In this document: piece after piece, positions 58,525 to 64,000 of the stretch
How the letters are laid out: each line of letters starts with the position of its first letter
How positions within the stretch are numbered: position 1 is the first letter of the stretch
Source: Micromonospora sp. HNM0581
GTDB taxonomy: Bacteria > Actinomycetota > Actinomycetes > Mycobacteriales > Micromonosporaceae
DNA length: 64,000 bases
NCBI RefSeq assembly: GCF_012726175.1
Contig: NZ_JAASAD010000001.1
Coordinates: 558,001-622,000, forward strand
Direction: 5' to 3'
The notes under the pieces: model-generated
The model's database searches: none
The model's input: only the letters and a program-made list of their open reading frames with translations
What the model was told of the DNA's origin: nothing
Position numbers and translations under genes: made by a program

Positions 58525-60249
58525 TCAGCGCCAGCGGCGGTCTGCGGCGTCGTGCCCCGCCGGACCGTAGCCGCTCTCCTCCTCACGGTGCCGGCGGCCG
58601 TAAGCCTCCCCACCCGGGCGTTCAGCCCTCGGGTACCCGGGTCGATGTCCGTACCCCGGTTCCGGCGCGTAGCCGCGCGTCGGTTCCGGCTGGTGACCCC
58701 GCGCCGGTTCGGGTTGATAACCGCGTTCACGGGATGGCTGCCACTCCTGCGGCACCGGCACCCCACCGGCGGGCAGCGCCGGATGGCTCTCCGGCTCACT
58801 CCAGCCGTCGTGCCACGCGCCCTCGCCCGCCGCGTCGCGGCGTGAATCGTCGCGACGTACGCTCGCCCACCGGTCCTGAACCCGGTACTCGGTGCCGGCA
58901 GGGTCGGCGTGCACCTCGGCCCGGCGTTCGCCGACCCGCAGCTCGCGGCCCCGATCGTCGTCGCGCACCGCCGCCCAACGGTCCCCGGCCCGCAGCTGCG
59001 CCCAGTACGCCCCCGTGTCGTCCGACCGGTTCCCCTGTGGTGCCGGTGCCGGGCCCGCAGGACTTTCCCAGCGCTGGGCACCCGCGTCCCAGTTGCGGTC
59101 GTCCCGGGACCTCTGGTCGCGACCGTCGCGGTCGCCGGAATTCCCTTCCGGATAGTCCGAGCCACCGACGCGGGCGGCGGACCAGTCGTCGCCCGCGGCC
59201 GACCAGCGACCGTCCTCCTGTGGCGGCGACCAGGAACGTTCCTCCTCACGAGGTGAGCCGGACCAGGAACGTTCGTCGTCGTGGGGCGGCCCGGACCAGG
59301 CAGACTCCTCGTGGGCAGCTCCGGGCCAGGAACGTCCGTCGTGGTGCTCCGGACCGGACCAGCGACGGTTCTCGTCCCGACGGGAACCGTCGTCACCGTC
59401 GGACCAGACGTGCTCGTCCCGGTCGGTGGCGTGTCCCCGCCCACGCTCCCCGTGCTGCGCTGCCGACCAACCCGCCGGATACCCGCCGTACCGGCCGCCG
59501 GACTCGCCCACACCGCCGTTCACGATCGTGTGCCGGGTGGTCACCTGCACCGTCTCGGTGTGCCGGACCATTCCGAGTGGTTTCGGCCCCGAATCACCCG
59601 GGCGCTTGTCCTGCTCCGGCCGGACCGGTGGACCGTAGACGCCCGCTGAGCCGCTGGCCGTACCGTTGTTGCCGGGCCCGGAACGCGCCCCGCCGTACCC
59701 GGCAGGTCCTGGCCGCTCCCCGCCGTACCCGTCTGCCCCGGCACGCTCTTCGTCGTATCCGCCGGCCCGGCCGTGGGCAGGCCGGGCCGTGCCATGGACA
59801 CCGGCCTGCGCGGTAGGCCGCGACGGTGCCTCCGGCGCCGGCACCCGGGCTCGGCCAGGGGCGGCCGGCTGCTCGTTCCCTGCCGCGCCGAGGTCACCCG
59901 AATCGACCTGTCGGCGCAGCCCCGCGAGCGCCTCCTGCACCCGATGAACCTCGTCGAGTGCCTGATTGCCGCGTTGGGCAGCAGCCACGATCTCACCGCG
60001 TAGTTCCCGCCGCAACTGCTGAACCTCGTCGCGGATCTCCTCCGCAGGCGGCCCACCGCCGTCGGGACGTAACGCGATGGACAGACCGATCAGCACCACG
60101 GCCAGTATGGCCAGCACCGCGGCAAAGCGCAGCGGCCCGTTGCCGTCGGCGACCAGAAGTATGAGCGCTGCGACAGGAGCGAGGGCCGTACCGCCCCAGA
60201 AGAGCACGGTGAGCAGCTTGCGCGTATCGGCGGGCACCGGGGCGGGCAT
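58525..60249 (-). CDS. Membrane protein with long Trp/Arg/Asp-rich disordered tail
   Basis: 574 residues from ATG 60249. Two N-terminal transmembrane helices (LLTVLFWGGTALAPVAALIL and LRFAAVLAILAVVLIGLSIA) are followed by a short coiled coil (EEIRDEVQQLRRELRGEIVA). The remaining ~430 residues are low-complexity, with repeated Arg-Ser-Trp units (DGRSWPG, ERSWSGSP, ERSWSPP) and a terminal GHQPEP/GYQPEP ladder. It resembles actinobacterial membrane-tethered scaffolds; no enzymatic domain is seen. The start excludes an in-frame extension to 60345 that precedes the hydrophobic part. Confidence 0.75.
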   Translation of the reverse strand: MPAPVPADTRKLLTVLFWGGTALAPVAALILLVADGNGPLRFAAVLAILAVVLIGLSIALRPDGGGPPAEEIRDEVQQLRRELRGEIVAAAQRGNQALDEVHRVQEALAGLRRQVDSGDLGAAGNEQPAAPGRARVPAPEAPSRPTAQAGVHGTARPAHGRAGGYDEERAGADGYGGERPGPAGYGGARSGPGNNGTASGSAGVYGPPVRPEQDKRPGDSGPKPLGMVRHTETVQVTTRHTIVNGGVGESGGRYGGYPAGWSAAQHGERGRGHATDRDEHVWSDGDDGSRRDENRRWSGPEHHDGRSWPGAAHEESAWSGPPHDDERSWSGSPREEERSWSPPQEDGRWSAAGDDWSAARVGGSDYPEGNSGDRDGRDQRSRDDRNWDAGAQRWESPAGPAPAPQGNRSDDTGAYWAQLRAGDRWAAVRDDDRGRELRVGERRAEVHADPAGTEYRVQDRWASVRRDDSRRDAAGEGAWHDGWSEPESHPALPAGGVPVPQEWQPSRERGYQPEPARGHQPEPTRGYAPEPGYGHRPGYPRAERPGGEAYGRRHREEESGYGPAGHDAADRRWR

Positions 60250-60357
60250 GGGTCCGCAGCCTACCGAGAGTTGCGTAACGTGGGAACGGCCCCACGGCAG
60301 CTGTCCTTCGCGACTTCGAATCGGCGGTCGCGACTGCGCCACCACGCCAGCAACAGC

Positions 60358-60388
60358 ACGGTGCCCCGACCTTCGGCCGGGGCACCGT
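60358..60388. terminator. Terminator hairpin downstream of the binding-protein gene
   Basis: Perfect 11-bp stem acggtgccccg / cggggcaccgt with a 9-nt loop, 19 bp past the stop at 60407. Confidence 0.85.
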
Positions 60389-60406
60389 GGCGGCTGGAAC
60401 GGCTGC

Positions 60407-61408
60407 TCAGCTCTGCGCGTACGCCGCGTCGGTCGAGAAGACCAGGCCGACGCTGATCGTGCCGTTACGCAGGCCCGTCTTGGTCAGCGGGCCACCCTGG
60501 TCCAGTGAGGAGAACGAACCGACGGCCAAACCGTAGGTCTGCTCCAGGCCGGGCTTACAGAAGGGGCGCTCCTGGCACTCCGGTGGGCCACCCAGCACCG
60601 TGGCCGTACCCGAACACTTCTCGGCCAGCTCGGAGAGAGTACGCACGCCGTACTTCTCGGAGAACTCCTCGGTCACGGCGAAGGCGTTCTGGTTCTGGGC
60701 CGCTGCCGGAGCGCCGAAGGTCAAGCCCACCTGCTCACCCAGACCGCGCAGCGCGGTGACGGTGTTCTCGACGTCCGGTGAGGAAACCGGCTGGCCACCG
60801 CTGTTCACCTTGCCGTTGAGGAACTCGGCGAGGGTGGCGGCGTACTCCGGGACGACCTGGATCTCGCCCTTCTCCAACGCCGGCTCGTACAACTCCCGGT
60901 TGCCGATCTGCTGCACGGTGACCTGGTAGCCCGCAGCCGTCAGCTGGATCTTGTAAAGCTCGGCGATGATCTCGCTCTCGGTGAAGTTTCCGGCTCCCAC
61001 CGTGATTCGACCGCCCGGCCCCTCCTCCACTCCGTCGGTCAGCGAGTTGGCATCGGCGAACTCCTGTGCCGCGGCCTGGGCGCTTTTACGCTCGTCGTCG
61101 ACCGCCTTGTTGAGCTGCACGAGCTTCGGCGTGTCGAGCACGGTGGAGATCTTGTCCAGCGCGGCGATCAACTGCGGGGCAGCCACGTCACTGTTGATCG
61201 CCGGAATGATGTTGTCGGCGTTCTGCAGTGACTTGTCGTCCTCAAGCGCGATCAACTGCTCCCCGGCCACGGGCGCGCAACCCTCGCCGGAGGCACCCTG
61301 CTGCGGCTCCTCGGTGCCGGACGAACCGGCGTCGCCACAACCTGCCAGGACCGTCGCTGCCGCGACCGCCCCCACGACCGCGATGGACAGTCTGCTACCT
61401 GCGCGCAT
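60407..61408 (-). CDS. Glycine-betaine/choline-type ABC substrate-binding lipoprotein, permuted domain order
   Basis: 333-residue lipoprotein (lipobox TVLAGC). In the usual OpuAC/ProX order the chain opens with an ITVGSANFTES-type strand and closes with an EDDK-NLQNADN stretch and a helix of the ALDKIS kind. Here that closing stretch comes first (LIALEDDKSLQNADNIIPAI, LDTPKLVQLNKAVDDERKSA, ~49-110) and the opening part second (GGRITVGAGNFTESEIIAEL, ~130-333, ending VGLVFSTDAAYAQS). All elements look intact, which fits a circular permutation. It should bind a quaternary amine or similar osmolyte for the permeases upstream. Confidence 0.9.
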   Translation of the reverse strand: MRAGSRLSIAVVGAVAAATVLAGCGDAGSSGTEEPQQGASGEGCAPVAGEQLIALEDDKSLQNADNIIPAINSDVAAPQLIAALDKISTVLDTPKLVQLNKAVDDERKSAQAAAQEFADANSLTDGVEEGPGGRITVGAGNFTESEIIAELYKIQLTAAGYQVTVQQIGNRELYEPALEKGEIQVVPEYAATLAEFLNGKVNSGGQPVSSPDVENTVTALRGLGEQVGLTFGAPAAAQNQNAFAVTEEFSEKYGVRTLSELAEKCSGTATVLGGPPECQERPFCKPGLEQTYGLAVGSFSSLDQGGPLTKTGLRNGTISVGLVFSTDAAYAQS

Positions 61409-61565
61409 GTGCCCGCCTTCCGTGTCCCGGCGCGGCCCGGGTGGGCCGGCCGCGTGTCCGACGGGCGATTCCGCCTACCGGCCGCCCGCTGTGTCCAGCC
61501 AACATCCTGACGTGTGCCACCGACAAGCTGACGAGGCATTCGTCACCGGAACGTCACCCATCGGG

Positions 61566-61638
61566 GTCGACCCACCCGACCCGACCCGACCCGACACGTG
61601 ACGTCGACCCCGCAGCCGGCTACGTCGGGTGGGTCGAC
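61566..61638. repeat. Inverted repeat with alternative pairing upstream of the binding-protein gene
   Basis: gtcgacccacccgac (61566-61580) and gtcgggtgggtcgac (61624-61638) are perfect 15-bp arms 43 nt apart. The 5' arm overlaps ggggtcgac (61563-61571), which can instead pair with gtcgacccc (61603-61611). The loop holds (cccga)n repeats. It lies in the 258-bp gap between the permease and the binding protein, possibly a terminator or attenuator-like element. Confidence 0.6.
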
Positions 61639-61666
61639 GTCGTCACCTCGTACCATTCGCCTCCGG

Positions 61667-62389
61667 TCAGCAACCGGCAACGGCATCCGCAGCGCGTCGC
61701 CCGGCACGACGTCGGGCACGGCGCAACGGGCGGGGGGTCACCAGCCGTTCGACAAGTGCGAAAAGCAGCTCGACGCTCAGCGCGAGCCCGGCGACCAACA
61801 GCCCACCGGCCAGGATCTGACCACCACCGACCGCGATGCTCAAGCCGAACCCCAGCCGGATGATCTCCCCCAGGCCGCCACCGTTGACGAAGGTCGCCAG
61901 CGCCGCCGTGGCGACCACCTGAACGGCGGCAGTCCGGAAACCTGCCGCGAGATAGGGCACCGCGAGCGGCAGTTCCACCCGACTCAGCACCTGTGTTCCT
62001 GTCATGCCCATGCCGCGGGCGGCCTCCCGGGTCTGCGGATCGACCTGCCGCACCCCCGTGTAAGAGTTCGCCAGCAGCGGCGGCACGGCGAAGACCGCCA
62101 GCGCGACCACCACCGCCGGTCGACCGAAGCCGAGAAAGGTCAACGGGAGGATGGTCAGCAGAGCCAGTGTGGGCACCGCCAGGGTGAGGTTCGAGACGAG
62201 CACCACCATGCCCCCGCCGCGACCGGTGTGGCCCAACCAGAGACCCAGTGGCCAGGCCACCAGGCAGCCCAACAGCACCGCAGCGGCCGACATGCTGACG
62301 TGCTCACCGAGCCGGTCCAAGATACCGCCCGGATTCGTCCAGTTGAGCGGATCGTTGAGCCAGACCACCGCCTGGGACACCGGGTTCAT
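61667..62389 (-). CDS. ABC transporter permease (OpuCB/OpuCD-type)
   Basis: 240 residues with five or six membrane helices (SAAAVLLGCLVAWPLGLWLG, MVVLVSNLTLAVPTLALLTI, VVVALAVFAVPPLLANSYTG). The cytoplasmic EAA-like loop is DPQTREAARGMGMTGTQVLSR, matching betaine/choline importer permeases. It probably pairs with the second permease at 62544-63230, giving a heterodimer channel. The 258-bp gap to the binding-protein gene contains the inverted repeat 61566-61638. Confidence 0.9.
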   Translation of the reverse strand: MNPVSQAVVWLNDPLNWTNPGGILDRLGEHVSMSAAAVLLGCLVAWPLGLWLGHTGRGGGMVVLVSNLTLAVPTLALLTILPLTFLGFGRPAVVVALAVFAVPPLLANSYTGVRQVDPQTREAARGMGMTGTQVLSRVELPLAVPYLAAGFRTAAVQVVATAALATFVNGGGLGEIIRLGFGLSIAVGGGQILAGGLLVAGLALSVELLFALVERLVTPRPLRRARRRAGRRAADAVAGC

Positions 62390-62543
62390 CGCGATCCCCG
62401 AACAGACCGCCCGGTCCCGTCCCGTCGTTCCGCGTCACGCATCAGGCGGCTGCCCTGGGCCCGGCACTGGGGTTCGGCACCGGCCTCAGGCTGAGCCAAG
62501 CGACGCCCGCCCGGCCGGAGGCCCGTCCGTCCCCTCCCGACGC

Positions 62544-63230
62544 TCATCCGGTCCGTCCGCGCAGCCACGGGGTGAGCAGCCGACCGGCTGCCACCAGGAA
62601 CAGGTCGAGCACCAGCGCAAGCAGGACACAGAGCAGCGTCCCGGTCATGATCTGGGCCTTGTAGAGGTTGTTCTGGAATCCGGCGAAGATGATCTGCCCG
62701 AGCCCACCCCGCCCGATCACCACACCGACGGTGACCAGAGCGACAGTGGAGACCGTGGCCAACCGCAGACCGGTGAGGATGCCGGGTACGGCCAGCGGCA
62801 ACTCGATGCGTAACAGACGCCCCCAGCGGCCGTACCCCATGCCCTCGGCCGCCTCCCTGATCTCCGCCGGAACCTGGTTGAGCCCGGCGACGGTGTTGCG
62901 GATGATCACCAGCAGCGCGTACAGCACCACCACGCTCAACACGGTCGCGACGCCGATGCCCAGATACGGTGCCACGAACGCGAACACGGCCAGGGAGGGA
63001 ACCGTGTAGAGCACCCCGGTCAGTGCGAGAATCGGCCCGGCGAGCGGCCGGAACCAGTACGCCACCACTGCCAGCGGGACGGCGATCAACGCGGCGACGA
63101 GCACCGCCCGGAGGGTCAGTGTGGTGTGTTCACGTAGGGCGGCGAGCACCGTGTCAGAGTTGTCCCGCACGTACTGCCAGGAGAACCACGGGTTACCCGG
63201 ATCAGCCCGGTAGCTCAGGCGGAAGGACAT
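62544..63230 (-). CDS. ABC transporter permease (OpuCB/OpuCD-type), second subunit
   Basis: 228 residues, membrane helices including LRAVLVAALIAVPLAVVAYW, GPILALTGVLYTVPSLAVFA and the EAA-like VPAEIREAAEGMGYGRWGRL. It is homologous to, but diverged from, the other permease. Its ATG (63230) lies two bases from the GTG of the divergent ATPase gene at 63233, so the expression signals of each gene must overlap the other's coding region. No good ribosome site precedes the ATG. Confidence 0.9.
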   Translation of the reverse strand: MSFRLSYRADPGNPWFSWQYVRDNSDTVLAALREHTTLTLRAVLVAALIAVPLAVVAYWFRPLAGPILALTGVLYTVPSLAVFAFVAPYLGIGVATVLSVVVLYALLVIIRNTVAGLNQVPAEIREAAEGMGYGRWGRLLRIELPLAVPGILTGLRLATVSTVALVTVGVVIGRGGLGQIIFAGFQNNLYKAQIMTGTLLCVLLALVLDLFLVAAGRLLTPWLRGRTG

Positions 63231-63232
63231 AC

Positions 63233-64000
63233 GTGGACGTTACCCCGGGTGCCGGCGGTGATCGACGCGCGGCGTCGATCACCCTCGACGGCATCGGCAA
63301 GCGCTACCCGGACGGCACCGACGCAGTCGGAGAGCTCAGCCTGCATGTCGACGAGGGTGAACTGGTCGTGCTGATCGGCCCATCCGGGTGCGGCAAGTCG
63401 ACCGTGCTGCGGATGATCAATCGGCTGATCGAGCCGACCGCCGGCCGGATACTGCTCGGCGACGCCGACGTGACCCGGGTGGACCCGGTGAAACTACGCC
63501 GCCAGATCGGCTACGTCATCCAGAACGTCGGCCTCTTCCCGCACCAGACGGTAGCCGCGAACGTCGCCACCGTGCCCCGGCTGCTCGGCTGGGCCACCGG
63601 CCCGGTGAAGCGTCGGGTCGAGGAACTGCTGGAACTGGTCGGTCTCGATCCGGTGCAGTTCGGCCGGCGCTACCCCCACGAACTCTCCGGCGGCCAGCGG
63701 CAGCGGGTCGGCGTGGCCCGGGCGCTCGCGGCCGATCCGGTGTTGCTGTTGATGGACGAGCCCTTCTCCGCCGTCGACCCGATCGTGCGCACCCGGCTGC
63801 AGGAGGAGTTCCTGCGGCTGCAGGCGGAGGTACGCAAGACCATCGTCCTGGTCACCCACGACCTCGACGAGGCCGTACGGCTCGGCGACCGCATCGCGGT
63901 GCTCTCCGAAGGGGGCCGGCTGGAGCAGTACGACACCCCGGCGGCGCTGCTCGGCACTCCCGCGACCGGGTTCGTTCGGGAATTCGTCGGGGCCGACCGG
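63233..64000 (+). CDS. ABC transporter ATP-binding protein (OpuCA/ProV-type; partial at right edge)
   Basis: 256 codons in frame from GTG 63233 (GGAAGGA five bases upstream) to the window end; the C-terminus is outside. Walker A is VLIGPSGCGKSTVLR, Q-loop GYVIQNVGLFPH, signature HELSGGQRQRVGVARALA, Walker B VLLLMDEPFSAVD and H-loop LVTHDLDEAVRLG. The QNVGLFPHQT region is typical of the quaternary-amine importer family. A CBS regulatory domain, if any, would lie beyond the edge. It is transcribed away from its presumed permeases and binding protein. Confidence 0.94.
   Translation, partial: MDVTPGAGGDRRAASITLDGIGKRYPDGTDAVGELSLHVDEGELVVLIGPSGCGKSTVLRMINRLIEPTAGRILLGDADVTRVDPVKLRRQIGYVIQNVGLFPHQTVAANVATVPRLLGWATGPVKRRVEELLELVGLDPVQFGRRYPHELSGGQRQRVGVARALAADPVLLLMDEPFSAVDPIVRTRLQEEFLRLQAEVRKTIVLVTHDLDEAVRLGDRIAVLSEGGRLEQYDTPAALLGTPATGFVREFVGADR

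Overview
The window is high-GC actinobacterial DNA with GTG starts, strongly G/C-biased third codon positions and many overlapping stop/start codons. Gene content and order (CarD-IspD-IspF, RadA-DisA, MutY, ClpC, Lsr2, LysS, CoaX, PanD-PanC, DUF2520) follow the mycobacterial Rv3579c-Rv3610c neighbourhood. Scr1-type HTH/DUF397 remnants and a type III polyketide synthase set point to Micromonosporaceae (Micromonospora or Salinispora). This is inference from memory; no search was run. It is chromosomal core with accessory inserts. I see no tRNA, rRNA, CRISPR array, transposase or phage.

Layout. 1-2.4 kb: rlmB (cut by the left edge) and cysS, one minus-strand pair. 2.5-11 kb: accessory genes, namely an IclR regulator, a DUF559 nuclease-like protein, a secreted subtilase, a HAD phosphatase, an EamA exporter facing a CGNR regulator, a flavin/F420 oxidoreductase with a DUF397 protein, and then decayed genes. 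11-15 kb: a 17-nt tandem repeat array, class II fumarase, a pseudogene remnant and class I fumarase. 15-19 kb: a membrane-anchored beta-propeller and an MFS exporter divergent from an ArsR-like regulator over a clear palindrome. 19-28.4 kb: tyrosine/homogentisate catabolism (Lrp regulator, hppD, an aromatic aminotransferase, fahA, an unknown partner, hmgA).

28.4-31.5 kb: TPR protein, ispF, ispD, carD. In other actinobacteria ispF usually adjoins cysS; here about 27 kb separates them. 31.8-36.4 kb: a type III PKS set with an acyl-CoA-dehydrogenase-fold oxidoreductase, a methyltransferase and a UbiA prenyltransferase that is frameshifted in this sequence. 36.5-43.1 kb: lipoprotein, radA, disA, a membrane-anchored protein, peptide deformylase, ACT-domain protein, mutY. 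43.2-49.1 kb: a secreted C39-like protease, clpC, lsr2, lysS. 49.2-56 kb: coenzyme cluster coaX-nadC-nadB, then panD-panC-DUF2520 (NAD and CoA). 56-58.5 kb: a MidA/NDUFAF7-type methyltransferase overlapping upstream sequence of a stand-alone nuoD. 58.5-64 kb: a tryptophan-rich disordered membrane protein and a glycine-betaine/choline-type ABC importer whose binding protein looks circularly permuted.

The strongest leads are the permuted binding protein, the MidA-NuoD pairing, the frameshifted UbiA gene, the repeatedly frameshifted HTH gene, two DnaA-box clusters, operator-like palindromes at two divergent promoters, and a 17-nt repeat array abutting fumC. No clearly new defence or mobile system is visible.
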